In this document: one piece after another, positions 44,141 to 55,129 of the stretch
How the letters are laid out: each line of letters opens with the position of its first letter
Numbering within the stretch: the first letter of the stretch is position 1
NCBI GenBank assembly: GCA_009809945.1
Contig: WTPW01000583.1
Span: 79,598-143,597, forward strand
Reading direction: 5' to 3'
Source: Gigaspora margarita
Lineage: Eukaryota; Glomeromycota; Glomeromycetes; Diversisporales; Gigasporaceae
DNA: 64,000 bases
The notes under the pieces: generated by a model
The model's database searches: none
What the model was told of the DNA's origin: nothing
Seen by the model: the letters and a program-made list of their open reading frames with translations, nothing else
Program-made: the position numbers and the translations under genes

Positions 44141-44885
44141 TAAGGTCCTTGCAATACTATTGCAGTTGCGGAGCCTAATTTTAATATGAGGTCCTTGCAC
44201 TATTACTTTGCTGTAGAGCCTAATCACAATAAGAGGCCCTTGCGCTATTATCGCAGACGCAGAGCTTAGACATAATATGAGGTCCTTGCACTGCTATCAC
44301 AGCCGTGGAACTTAAATATCAAATATAAAATTCTTGCACTACTATTATAGCACAGAGCCTAATCATCAAATATGAGGTCCTTGCACTACTACTGCAGACA
44401 TGGAACCTAATCACAACATGAAGTTCTTGCACTACTATCACAGTCATGGAGCCTAAACATAATATGAGACTGTTGCATTAATACTGTAACTATGAAGCAT
44501 AATCACAAAATGAGATTATTGCACTGCTTCACAGTGCAGAGCCTAAAACATAATCTGAGTACTTGCACTGCTATCATAGCCATGTAATCTAATCATCAAT
44601 ATGAGTCCTTGCACTACTACTGTAGCTGTAAAGCCTAACCACAATATGAGGTCCTTGCACTGCTATTGCAGTCGCAGAATCTAATCATAACATGAGGTTC
44701 TTGCACTGCTATTGCAGCCATGGAGTCCAATCATTAAATTTGAAGACCTTATGTAGCCAGCCATGGCGCCTAATTACAACATGAGGTCCTTGACTGTTAT
44801 TGCAGCTGCAGTATCTAAACAAAATATGAAGTCCTTGCATTATTACTATAGCTGTAGAGTCTAATTTCTATGAGATCCTTTTATT
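44141..44885. repeat. 46-bp minisatellite, cluster 2 (about 16 units)
   Basis: Unit starts (TGAGGTCCTTGCAC) fall near 44143, 44189, 44234, 44280, 44328, 44373, 44419, 44466 and onward to 44870, so the period is 45-48 bp. The unit continues TGCTATCGCAGCCGTGGAGC then CTAATCACAA. Divergence between units is moderate. Confidence 0.9.
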
Positions 44886-44924
44886 TTGTTTAAGGAGCAA
44901 GCAAAACAGATATATACAATGATA

Positions 44925-45400
44925 AAATTCCAGCGACATAATGGAACAGAGATGAAAATCCAGCAACATGAAAAGTTAGCAACAAAAATTCAGCGACAAG
45001 AAAGCCCACCAGCGAAAATCTATAAGAAAAGTTCACCAAAGAAAGTCCACTAGTGAATGTTTAACATTAAAGGTCCCACAGCAAAGGTCTACCAGTAAAG
45101 TCCAACAGCAAAAACTATCAATGAATTCCACCAAAGAAAATTCCCCAGTAAAGGTCTGCGAAAGTCACAAATGAAAGTTCACCAACAGAATTCCTCCAAT
45201 GAAAGTTCACAATGAAGGCCTTCATGTAAGTTTCCCAATAACAATTTTTCAAGGCAATTTTACTGATGAAAGTTCGGCAAGAGTACATTAGCAAAAGACC
45301 ATCAGAGAAAGTTCATGAGAAAATCAACAAACGAAAGTACGATGACAAAAGTTCAACGATGAAGTCCACTGGCAAGATAAATGGTTAAACAACTCCAAAA
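44925..45400. repeat. ~15-bp degenerate minisatellite
   Basis: Words such as AAAGTTCACCAACAGAA, AAAGTCCACTAGTGAA and AAAATCCAGCAACATGAA recur every 14-16 bases. No gene was seen. Confidence 0.7.
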
Positions 45401-46007
45401 TAGCACCAAAATCACATGACAACTCAATAACAAAACTTCAATACTGTATTACTCCAGTCTCCACAGAGCCTAATCACCAACATAAGCTAATGTACTGTTC
45501 TTATTTAGTTAATATAGATATTTAATAAATCACCAAGAGAAGGGTGGGTAGGGCGGGACGATGGTGCCAGCCTTCATTACATGACAAGCCATAGCAAAAG
45601 GAAAGATAACCTTCTCAACTAACAGAAGGCCCTAAATATCCCTGAAAACAATCTTGTCTATTATAGTAACTCATAGTCTCAACAATAAGGAACTTATACA
45701 AAAAACCCATAAAGGTCAAAACGACAAATTAACATGTGATCAATAAAGTTATCTGATTTCGCAATAATGACAACCTATTACTTTGTTGACAAACTTTTCA
45801 TAAAATAAACCATTTATTCACTCAATGTGTATCAATAAATAAAACATAAATGAGAAACAACCAAAATCATTTTACAATACTAAAGTTATTTATGTTAAAA
45901 CTTATAAGCAATTTCAGATTAAATTAGTGTATTTAAATATTTTATTATAATTTAAAGCATTTAATGACTCAACATCTTACTAATACAAATATTTCACTGG
46001 GTAATGG
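45401..46007. other. 3' flank of the BTB gene
   Basis: No coding sequence. A minus-strand AATAAA (plus TTTATT at 45941-45946) lies about 60 bases past the BTB stop and could be its polyadenylation signal. A short GC-richer segment at about 45540-45580 has no clear meaning. Confidence 0.4.
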
Positions 46008-47579
46008 TTAATTCTCTAGCAAAGAATTAGAAATTTGAAATACTTCATATTCCCCTACAGAAAACTTTGAACAGTCATCAACTTCATCATATGTATATTT
46101 ATCTCTAATTGGATCATATGTATCATTGTTATAATTGAAACATTGACATTGACCATCTTGATCACAATTATCTTTTAAGGTAAGACCACCGCCACCAAAA
46201 CATGGACCATACTTTGAATGGCATAAAATTGCGGTTCCAGGTTTTTTTACACGACTTAAAATAGAATTTTTAATTATTCCATTTTTTAATGAAAAAATAA
46301 AGCAATTATCTGATCCTCTAGTAAATCTTTTCGAGAATGGTTTATACCATGCGATAGGATTGTATCCTCCAAGAATTTCATCAGTACCCTTAACCTTCAT
46401 AATAACAATAACATTTTCCTGCTCGTCACATAAATTCCAAAATGAAGCAGCAGTAAATCCATCCCTACTTCCACGAAGGAGTAAATTAAATATATATGGG
46501 TTTTTTTTTGTAGAATAATCTTTTTTATCAACCCATGAAGCAATTTCAGCTGCATGTTCATTATTAATAATATTTGAATCTAATTCATCTGCTCTAGGTG
46601 GCAGTTGTTGTGCTAAAACTGTACGAGGCGGAAGAATTTTAGATGTCAATGGATGATTTGAAGAAGACAACTTTCTCAATAAATCCTTCCAAAGATTCTT
46701 TTCAAGTAATTGATGATATGGCTCCACATTTTCAACAATATCATGCTTAGATATGTGAAAATAACGGATATGAGGTAAACAATTTTGTATAGTAGCATTT
46801 AAAGTTTGAAAATTTTCAGGAGTGTAATTATCAGGATCGGATGGTAGATTGAAATTTTGGCCAACTCCCCATTTGATGACATAGTCCCAAATTTTTCCTT
46901 CATCCATTTGTAAATCATCACGCTTGATAATCGAGATCAACGCATTTTCTTGAATAGAAGTAAAATTTTCAGAATCAAAAACTTTGGTTGGATACTTTAC
47001 TATAATGTCGTTGCACCATTTTTGCAAAATTTGTAGCTTATTATCACTTTGAAAACTTTTCGAATAAATATTAGCAAAATGTAAAAGAAGCCAATGAGAT
47101 TTCTCTTCAATTAAATAAGTTTCAAGATATTTGATAAATTCCTCAAGAAAAAATTCGCAAGAAGCAAGCATGAGCTCAACAATGAATGATGAATCAACAT
47201 TTTCTAACGATATCACACCTCCATAAATATACCTTTGTGAGTTAATATAAGAATACAGTCTTTTAAAATCAATTCTGAAAAATATCACATACTGTACCAT
47301 ACATAAATTTAAATATAAAATAATTTACCTGATAATAATTTCAAAATTTTGAATAGTTACATTTGTTAGAGTAATGCTTTTGATATTGTTTTTAATTTTC
47401 TTAGTTTTCTCTAAGCGTTCATGAAAATATGAAGACCTCTGTCTCAAAATTGCTGAATGGGCATAAAAAGTTTTCGTATTTTGAGCATCATTGACTTTGA
47501 TAATTACATTATAATCTTCTTTGTCATCAAGAAGTTTAAGGTAATCATTTGAAAGCTTATTTAAAAGATTGGTTTCCAT
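46008..47579 (-). CDS. BTB-BACK-TLDc domain protein
   Basis: Two exons, 47579-47329 and 47232-46008, give 491 aa. The 96-bp intron (GT at 47328-47327, AG at 47234-47233) was chosen because joining there turns FEIII plus R into YIYGGV, the usual end of the BTB core; a nearer AG (about 47275) would insert 14 atypical residues. Domains: BTB about residues 20-120 (DYNVIIKV, FYAHSAILRQRSSYF), BACK about 125-230, a linker, then TLDc about 313-484 (FNLLLRGSRDGF, KGTDEILGGYNP, YGPCFGGGGLTL, FSVGEYEVFQI). BTB-BACK proteins commonly act as substrate adaptors for Cullin-3 ubiquitin ligases; TLDc is linked to oxidative-stress tolerance and V-ATPase binding in other eukaryotes. The target here is unknown. 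All key blocks look intact, so it is probably functional. Glomeromycotina carry many such genes. Confidence 0.92.
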
Positions 47580-47946
47580 CCTAAGTCAAATTAAATAAGC
47601 TTGGATTTACTAAACATTAATTTTTGTAAACTCTGATAACCTTAATACATGTTCTTTCTTATTATTGGTTTATCATTTTATTAATACCAGATACTATTTT
47701 TGGAAACTTACGTAACATTTACAAGTACGTACTAGAACTGATAGTTGACCGTATATATGTGGATACCACAGCTATTGTTTCTAATAAATTGTATTAGAAT
47801 TAACTGATTGACTAATGCAAAAGGTGATTTTATAGAATGAAGACCGCATGCAGGTCATCACAATATTGTCAAAGTAACCAGAAAATGCTTGCCAAACATT
47901 TGCTAAATACTTAGTAAATACTTATTGGGCTAAAGTATGTTGGGAT
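47580..47946. promoter_or_regulatory. Upstream region of the BTB gene
   Basis: A CCAAT word on the minus strand lies about 80 bases before the start codon (plus ATTGG near 47665). No clear TATA box is present. A hAT-like MITE sits about 370 bp upstream of the start and could influence transcription. Confidence 0.25.
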
Positions 47947-48156
47947 CAGGGTTGGCAATGGATATACTCCATTGAGAAAATTGCCTATGGAGTGAATGGA
48001 GTCCAATGGAGCAAATGGAGCCAAAGAAGAATCTAATGGAGCAAATAGAAAAAATTTGATAGAGAATAGAGTTCTCTTATCCAATATACTAATAATCTGA
48101 GCAATGTCATTTGAGCTGTTCTCCATTCATTCCAATGGATAAATGTGTCAACACTG
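47947..48156. mobile_element. 210-bp hAT-like MITE upstream of the BTB gene
   Basis: The TSD GTTGGGAT is exact (47939-47946 and 48157-48164). The ends are CAGGGTTGGCAATGGATA and, reversed, CAGTGTTGACACATTTATCC. Inside, AATGGAGCAAATGGAG-like words repeat. The minus-strand frame at 47911-48126 lies across it and is not a gene. Confidence 0.85.
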
Positions 48157-48164
48157 GTTGGGAT

Positions 48165-48685
48165 GTAATTGCGAGTACTTATTTAAAGTACTCAAAAAAA
48201 TATTTAAAAATTAATATATCAGATATTATAAATATAAACTTAAATATTTTTAAAATATAAAGTATTTTAATAATATTAAATTTAAGTACTCATTTAATAT
48301 TGCTATTTAGCGGGTTGTGTTTGGTTCAACTTCCTAATGCTTTATATTGTTTGGCACATACGGTCTTCGAAAGTATATCTAGGTTACACGAAAATAAAAA
48401 TACAGTATAGTATTGATACAATGAACTCAATATAACGAAAACATATGCATAATGAGTTCAGCTTTAGCTCTTGTGTTCAAATTAACTTCGATATAACGAA
48501 CCTATTAACAGTTAAGTTTAGATATAATGAACGTTTGAAAATTTGGTACTAATAGCTGTATGCATAATGGTAATAAATTTTTTACTCTTTTTTTATTATG
48601 CGTTATTTAATTTTATTTTGCTCTTTCGAGTAACCAGGATATGCTTTCGGTGGCAACTGTACATACGTACTGTACGTACGCACAT
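48165..48685. other. AT-rich stretch with TATAACGAA repeats
   Basis: CAATATAACGAAAAC, CGATATAACGAACC and AGATATAATGAACG at 48413-48540 resemble the ends of pogo-type elements but no paired end was found. At 48658-48686 is a run of GTACGTAC-type palindromes. Confidence 0.4.
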
Positions 48686-48867
48686 ATGGTGCAAGAAATC
48701 TAAAAATCGCAATTACATATTGAAAATTGCGCAAAGTTGCACATTCAACTTAATAAAGTATTTACATACACACTTTATTGACGTTAATTACTTTGGAAAA
48801 TTTAATTTCAATGCTTATTTTTGTTTTTTTTTTAAAGTATTATTGTGGTTTTAGATTTCTTGCACCT
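48686..48867. mobile_element. GGTGCAAGAAATCT MITE, copy 1
   Basis: The ends are TGGTGCAAGAAATCTAAAAA and, reversed, AGGTGCAAGAAATCTAAAAC. The flanks are TA-like. The interior (AAAGTATTTACATACACA, TTGACGTTAATTACTT) is shared with the copy at 48966. The plus-strand frame at 48543-48854 crosses it and is unlikely to be real. Confidence 0.7.
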
Positions 48868-48965
48868 ACAATAGATAACGATAAAGTTCAATCGATAAGG
48901 AATGTATTGAAACGGAATATCCCTGACCTGTACTACGTAATATGACAATAATATTTACATATGTA

Positions 48966-49263
48966 TGGTGCAAGAAGTATAATACCATAATTACTTCTGA
49001 TAGAGACAAAATATAAACGGTGGATTAAATACTGTATTTCAGTGCTATATTCCAATGTGTAATTTGAATAAAGGATTACGCCAAGTAGATTATCAAGTAG
49101 CACATCACATTAACTAGCATTTCTTAAATTATCGACTTCATTAAGGTATTTACATGCACAATTTGTTGGCGTTAATAACTTAAGGAAATATTAAATTTAA
49201 TGTTTATATTTTATCTTTATAAGGAGCGATTGTGGCTTTTAGAATTCTAGAATTCTTGCGACT
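48966..49263. mobile_element. GGTGCAAGAAGT MITE, copy 2 (diverged)
   Basis: It starts ATGGTGCAAGAAGTATAATA and ends AGAATTCTTGCG. Interior words AAGGTATTTACATGCACA and TTGGCGTTAATAACTT match copy 1. The arms are more diverged than in copy 1, so it is older. Confidence 0.6.
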
Positions 49264-49674
49264 AATACTTGTGCATACTTGCCTTTTAAATATTGCCCGA
49301 TAATTATAAATATACGTACTAACTAAAATTGTATGTACTGTGCTCATACTTCTTATATTTTATTCCGAAAATAATTCAGTCAATTAAAAATCTTACAGAC
49401 ATAAAAAGCCTCTACTAAACCAACCTTTACATCACTCATCTCCTCTATATAATTTTACCTTTAAACAATTATGATATCATCAAAATCGACATTCGTATTT
49501 GATTAAAAATACTTTCATTAAATTATCTACAATAATACACTATTCAGTGTTTAGGTCCATATAGTTCACATATGAGACCGTTTATGAAGAGCAACATAAT
49601 AAATATACTTCGAAAACAACTGTTTAAATAAACAAATTTTTTATTTTTTGAAATTTATGGTATTTTCCAGTCTT

Positions 49675-49709
<35 letters not shown>

Positions 49710-49806
49710 ACTATATTATTTTGAGCGAATCTCTATCAATTTTCCTCTATAAAATTCAGAGTTGCATATAATGTCCCAACTCCAGAATTAACGATTGGCT
49801 AACCTA
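49264..49806. other. Gene-free stretch with a 32-T run
   Basis: A pure T run occupies about 49677-49708. No gene or inverted repeat was seen. Confidence 0.5.
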
Positions 49807-49940
49807 ATCCATGGTCCTGGAGATAGAGGCTGTGTGCCATTATTGTTTAAGCTATGTAAAAGTAGTGCTATGTAATAATAGCGTATATAATGTCACATGG
49901 CCTCTATCGCGACACAGCCTCTATCACCAGGTCTATGAAT
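49807..49940. repeat. 134-bp palindrome, GATAGAGGCTGTGT arms
   Basis: CCTGGAGATAGAGGCTGTGT at the left pairs with ACACAGCCTCTATCACCAGG at the right. GGCCTCTATCGCG repeats part of the arm internally. The plus-strand 70-codon frame here is a by-product. Confidence 0.7.
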
Positions 49941-50815
49941 TAAATTTGGGATTTGTCGAAAAAACATTTCAAAAACCATTCAAGTTAATAATTTGTTATA
50001 CAATTCTGAATAAAACTTTATAACTTTAGATAATTCTCTTTCTTCTTATATGTTATCTTTATGATCATTGTTATAGATTTATTATAATATTATTGTAACT
50101 ACTAAATATTTTTATTTATTAAATTTTGGTAGGCTGTATTTAAGGGTAGGAGGAACAAATTGCAAATTACATATAATATTCGTGGTATTGATTTATTCTT
50201 TTTAAAATTTTGTAAAATTTTTTTAAGCAAATCGTTTTGAACTATTAAATAAAATTATAGAGCAGGTTTTTCTGATTCTAAAAATAGCAAATTTATTAAA
50301 ATTGGTTGAATATTCGTCAAGTTATGACGATTTAAATTTTAGGTGTCAAAAGTTGTTTACAAAAATCATATGATGATCATATGATATCGACCAATCAAAA
50401 TTAATCGTTTTGTGTAACTGGGGAAATTTGAGCTAACTGGGGGAAAATCTGTAAAAAGTTTTATTAATTAATTTCTATATAAATCTTGTTGTACCACTGA
50501 AATCATATAATAAATGATCTACATACCTTAATTTCTGTTTCTGTCAAACTATTTTTATTATCTATACCACCTAATTCAGAGTTTGTCCATTTAAACATTT
50601 TTGATTGGCTGCAACCAATTTTGGAAACTTCTAAACAGAAATAATTGTAAGAACTTTGTATCTGTGCACTTTAACATTTTTAATTGGTCATATTAGAAAA
50701 CGTGAACTATGTGTGAGAAAATTCTATGTTAAGAACATATTTTTAGTTTTTTTTACCACATATTCTAGATACAACCAATTCTGTTACATTAGAATGCTTA
50801 TATCTATCTAATTTT

Positions 50816-50948
50816 GAGTTTGTGCGCTTTCACATTTTTGATTGGTCATATCTAGAAAATAACTTCATAATCTAATCATTAAACTTCACACACAGTTCAC
50901 ATTTTTAGATATGACCAATCAAAAATGTTAAAGCATACAAACTCAAAT
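50816..50948. repeat. Foldback, TTTTGATTGGTCATATCTA arms
   Basis: GAGTTTGTGCGCTTTCACAT...TTGATTGGTCATATCTA pairs with TAGATATGACCAATCAAAAA...AAGCATACAAACTC. Single further arms occur at about 50580 and 50660. Confidence 0.65.
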
Positions 50949-50959
50949 AATAATCAATA

Positions 50960-51054
50960 TAGATAGATAAATAGATAGAAGATAGATTAAATAATATATA
51001 TATATATATATATAATAGATAGATAGATAATAAGATAGATAGATAGATAGATAA
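50960..51054. repeat. GATA microsatellite with (TA)n core
   Basis: GATA/AGAT units on both sides of a TA run of about 20 bp, then another uninterrupted GATA stretch. Confidence 0.9.
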
Positions 51055-51562
51055 ATTTGTTAATAAAAACTAACTTCAAATTTGTGACTATTATGATATC
51101 AATTGAAATATTGTACTTTTCTAATTAAAATTGATACATATAATAAAGATATTGTAAATTAAGGATACATAACAATTGTTATATCAAATTTGTATATTAA
51201 ATATCATAACTTATATAATTATTATAACATTGATTGTTGCTTCATTATATGTGAATAAATTGATTAATCAGCATTTAAAGTACTAACTTTACAAGGTTAG
51301 TAATCATTGCTGACTTAATAAAATTGTAATCATTACAACATCATTTGCATAATTAATGATATAAAATAATCATAGTAATCAATGCAAGAAAATTAAGGGA
51401 AGGGGTATGTTGATCATTTATTATATAATTTTAGTGGTACAACAAGATTTATATAGAAATTAAAAATGTGTTACTAATAAAACTTTTTATAGCTATAATC
51501 AAATTTGACTAAAATTTTATAATATATAGAACAAAATACATATTATATTCCTTAATAGGTTA

Positions 51563-52180
51563 TGCAGGCATATTTGCCTTCATAAATTTTAAAATTTTAA
51601 ATTTTTTTAAAAAAACTTTAAATATTAATTTTAGCTATATACTTTCTAAGTAAAAAATATAATATTAGTTCTGTTTATTAACTTTATTATAAAAATTTTT
51701 TAAAATTATTAAAAAAGTTTGGTGTAATAAAAGTTAAAGCTTTTGTTTTGGAACTTTTACTATAGAATTTTTTTCTTTAGATTTTCATAAATTTTATATG
51801 CCTCTGTCTATAAAAAATTTTTACTTCTAATACAAGTCTTAATTTTTACAAGTAAATCACTTAAAGTGCAATAATAAAAGTTGTAATCCTTTATATAAAC
51901 TACAATATTGTATTAGGAACTATATTTTTAAAACCAATATTTAAAGAATTTGCCAGGATATTGTAAATTATTTTTTTGGTAAAAAAATTCTTTAAAATTC
52001 AATATTTTTAGCTTATAAGCAACATAAACTTTTTGTCTAATAATATAAAATTTAATAATTCAAAAATATAATTCTTGTTTTCAAATATTATCATACCAAA
52101 TTTTATTTAAATATTTTAAATGATTAAAAAAGTAGATCAGAGATATATTTATAGTAATTATATAGGCAAATTTGCCTACA
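51563..52180. mobile_element. CAGGCAAATTTGCCTG element, copy 2
   Basis: It is bounded by GCAGGCATATTTGCCTTCAT at the left and TAGGCAAATTTGCCTACA at the right. It has the same orientation and nearly the same length as 10641-11259, with matching interior (TTTTAGCTATAT, TTACTTCTAATACAAGTCTT, ACTACAATATTGT). The terminal palindromes are mutated here, so this copy is probably older. Confidence 0.75.
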
Positions 52181-53426
52181 AATTTTTACAAACTAAGGGA
52201 TAATACTAAAATTTAATAAATGCGGTGTGGCGACTTAGGAAAGTTAGTAAATTGTCACCCTTCAAGTGGTGGGCTAGGGTTCAAATCCCACTGGCGATGC
52301 TTTGAAAAATAGAACTGTATTCTGGTAACTGTTTTTTATCAATAGGTTAAGTACATCAACTGTAGGCCTTGGTATACCATCTTGAATGGAAGCTTTTAGA
52401 CATACAAAAATCCAAGGAACTGGAGAAATAGAAACCTATTTGGCAAGTCCTGAGTAAGGAGCTAGCAAAAATCTTTGATAGTGCTACCAAAACTGAAATA
52501 TCAGAAACTAGAGCTGGAGAATTAGATGACAAGACTCTTGAGAAAGGGGTCTACCAACCTGGCCACTGGAGTTGCACTAGAGGAAAAGAACTTATGTTCT
52601 GGTAGTAGGTACCAAGAGAAGAAAGCCATATCAACCCTTCTGGGCTAACTAGTTTAGAAGTTTGTGGATCTAGTATAAGGACTAGTAGGATGGTAATAGT
52701 GGGTGCTAAGATTAAAGTGAATCTAACAAGGGCAGAAGTAGGTAATAGTTGTGGATTAGACTACCATATATTCCCAAAAATAAGCTACTTCAAAAATAAG
52801 CTACCCTCTTGGTTTTGAACAAAAAACTTAAAAACTTGTTTCATCTGAAAATAAGCTACTCCTCCTTTTTCAAATTAAAACAATAATAAAATGGTTTTTC
52901 TGAAAATAAGCTACCCCTTATATCAAATACTACTAGAAATGCTATCTGGATATCCACTAGTTTAATTTATTAAGAATAGCATCTCTAGTGCATGTATGCA
53001 CTGGTGGGAATAAAAAGTGTATTTCTAGTTATTTCCATAGTTGGAAATAACTAGAAATTTTCTTTTTATTTCTACCATTGCATATCCACAAAACTTATCT
53101 ACTCCCTTCTAAAAAATATCTATCTGTCCTACTCTTCTACCCATAAAAGATCTTTCTACTCACCCTTTTACCCATAAAAGGTCTATTTGTCCTATCTATC
53201 TACCCCTTACCCATCCATAAAAATACCTAAAGAAAAAAATAAATAAATAAATAAATAAAAATAATGAAATAAAATATAAACAGAAAAATAAAGTAAAAAA
53301 AATAAATACATAAATAAAAAAAACATTAATTTAATTAATAATTTAAAAGTAATAATTTAAAAAAAATAAATAAAAGCAAAAATTAAAAAAATAAATAAAA
53401 TTGATAATTTAAAAAAAAATAACAAG

Positions 53427-53936
53427 TCCTCCGGGCTGATAGCATAGCGGTTATGCTCCGAGGATACAAATCGCAAGGTTGCTGGTTCAATTCCTCCCAA
53501 AGGCGAAATAAAAAAGCTAGCTGATTAGGGAACTGAAACACCGTGGGAAACAGGGACCCAGGACATCATACGACGGACTTAATTGGGCAGCCGTTATTTC
53601 AAGAATTTGTGGCTGTGAAGAAAATCATGCTAGGACCCCGATTTGGAATAACTGAAGTCACGAAACGTAATGTGAGGCCTAGGTCTGGATCTACATTAAT
53701 ACTACATAAACTCATGGCGCTGCCGACCCGTTTAGGTGAAATTCCATTTCGGTGTTCGGCGAAGTGACCTCTCCGGAGATCATTGCAGTGGGTCGCATCT
53801 AGGTGCTATTAGTAGTAACCGGGTGAAGTCGGGCTAGTTGTAAACATGTTAACATAGTTAATAAATGTAATACTCTTCGGGTTCACATAAAAGATTTATA
53901 ATAAAGTCACGGAAAGATTCGCCAAAGTTAAAAAAA
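53427..53936 (+). mobile_element. SINE-2, tRNA-derived, with full body
   Basis: The A box is TAGCATAGCGG (53440-53450) and the B box GGTTCAATTCC (53484-53494), both good matches to polymerase III consensus. The 400-bp body is clearly more GC-rich than anything nearby (for example GGTCGCATCTAGGTGC) and ends GATTCGCCAAAG before a long A-rich run. The lack of decay in both boxes suggests it is relatively young. A 75-codon frame inside it (53543-53767) is a chance result of the GC-rich body. Confidence 0.8.
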
Positions 53937-54360
53937 AAAAATAATAATAATAATAAATAAAAAAAGTTTAAATAAAAATAAGAATGTTTAAAAAAATAAA
54001 AAAAATTTAAAAAAAAATTGAAAAAAATAAAAAAAAGTTTAAATAAAAAAAAACATTAAGAAGAATTAAAAAAGAACTGCTTAAAAAAAATAAATAATAA
54101 AAAATAAAAAAAAATAAAAAAAATAAAAAAAAAGAATAATAAAAAAGAATAAAAAAAAATAAATAATAAGAAAAAAAAAGAATAAAAAAGAATGTAAAAA
54201 ATAAATAATAAAAAAAAAAGTTTATAAAAAAAACAAATAAAAAAATTAAAAAAGAAAATAATAAAAAAAACCATAAAAAAAAAGAATAACAAAAATAAAT
54301 AATAATAAAAAAAAGAATAAAAAAAACCATAAAAAAAACAAATAAAAGAATAAAAATAAA
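53937..54360. repeat. A-rich tract after SINE-2
   Basis: A-runs broken by T, with AATAAAAAA-type words, over 420 bp. It is probably an expanded SINE tail. The minus-strand frames here encode only Phe/Leu/Ile and are artefacts. A similar shorter tract at 53225-53420 precedes SINE-2. Confidence 0.8.
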
Positions 54361-55129
54361 TTATGATATATTAGTAGCAATAATATTATTCTATGCATAT
54401 AGTATAAATACGTAGTACTACTATAGCACATGCTAGAGCCTTAATATATACGTACGTAAAAAAATCTGTTTGAATCTCAATGCGCAAGTTTTTATGCATG
54501 AGAATTTTTTAAAAAAATAATACCTAATAACAAGCTACCTCTGCTGCCAGGCATAAATCTTCAAAAACCTGTATATCCTGAAAATAAGCTACTCCCAGTT
54601 TTTTTTACTTAAAATCATCCAAAAAAAAGTAGCTTATTTTGGAAATATATGGTAATCTCTAGACTGCAAGTGGTCCACCTCAGTAGATGCATAAGTTACT
54701 AAAGTGTAGATAATACCTGTGTAGGACACGAACTGCTCTACCAATTGTTCTATAAGAATAAACTAGTCCTAAGAGGATTCCACAAGCAACTGGGACTAAC
54801 TTTGACTAACTAATGTAATGGAGGATTGTACTGGGGCTACAAGTAGAATTAGTAGGCAAAGCAGGGACCAAAGGGTTTAAATGGGAAATGGCAGTATGTG
54901 GGTTGCAGGTATAGCAGCTAGTGTGGAACCTTCAGATGGCTACTTAAATAGGCAACCAAAAGTTGCAGGTATGGCTAGTTGTACTCTTATCAATGTAACA
55001 AATATTGGGTGCCCAAAGAGGCGTTCTTTATCCTTTGTTTGAATAAAAGCCTTTCTCCAAAGTGGAAACTTTGACACATAAAAAAAATAAAATTTAATAA
55101 ATTATATATTTAAAAAAATTATACAGGTT

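Larger units (their letters stand above)
50455..51495. mobile_element. Element with ~80-bp inverted ends inside the TTAA element
   Basis: The left arm AAGTTTTATTAATTAATTTC...AATCTTGTTGTACCACTGAA runs to about 50528. Its mirror TTTAGTGGTACAACAAGATT...ACTAATAAAACTTTTT runs 51404-51491. TA flanks both sides. Inside are a foldback (50816-50948) and a GATA microsatellite. Confidence 0.7.
52764..54652. mobile_element. TAAGCTACC-family element containing SINE-2
   Basis: The ends are CCATATATTCCCAAAAATAA and, reversed, CCATATATTTCCAAAATAAG, then GCTAC. TA lies on both sides. Removing it joins GGATTAGAC-TA-ATCTCTAGACTGC in SINE-1. Internal extra copies of AAAATAAGCTACCC lie near both ends. Most of the length is SINE-2 and its A-rich tail. 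Confidence 0.75.
52217..55085 (+). mobile_element. SINE-1, tRNA-derived, split by a TA-flanked element
   Basis: The tRNA-like head has an A box (TGGCGACTTAGG, 52227-52238) and a perfect B box (GGTTCAAATCC, 52278-52288), the internal promoter of RNA polymerase III. The body runs to 52763, is interrupted by 52764-54652, and resumes to about 55085, where it ends in an A-rich tail (CACATAAAAAAAATAAAA). The acceptor stem does not pair like a tRNA, so it is not a tRNA gene. Without the insert it is about 980 bp, long for a SINE, so the rear half may come from another repeat. Confidence 0.65.

Noticed and set aside
44141..44885. CRISPR array
   Set aside because: Direct repeats have no unique spacers of constant length; units are contiguous and drift along their whole length, as in a minisatellite.
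47233..47328. Alternative 3' splice site of the BTB intron near 47275
   Set aside because: It would add 14 residues between the BTB core and the YIYGGV block, which is contiguous in the family.
52220..52300. A second tRNA gene
   Set aside because: Perfect B box, but no cloverleaf pairing could be drawn; treated as the SINE-1 head.
53430..53505. A tRNA gene
   Set aside because: A and B boxes are present but acceptor and anticodon stems do not pair, and a long body with A-rich tail follows; it is a SINE head.
53543..53767. 75-codon open frame
   Set aside because: It lies wholly within the GC-rich SINE-2 body, where few stops are expected by composition.
54007..54431. Three overlapping minus-strand frames of 61-107 codons
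   Set aside because: They translate an A-rich low-complexity tract and are almost only Phe, Leu, Ile and Tyr.
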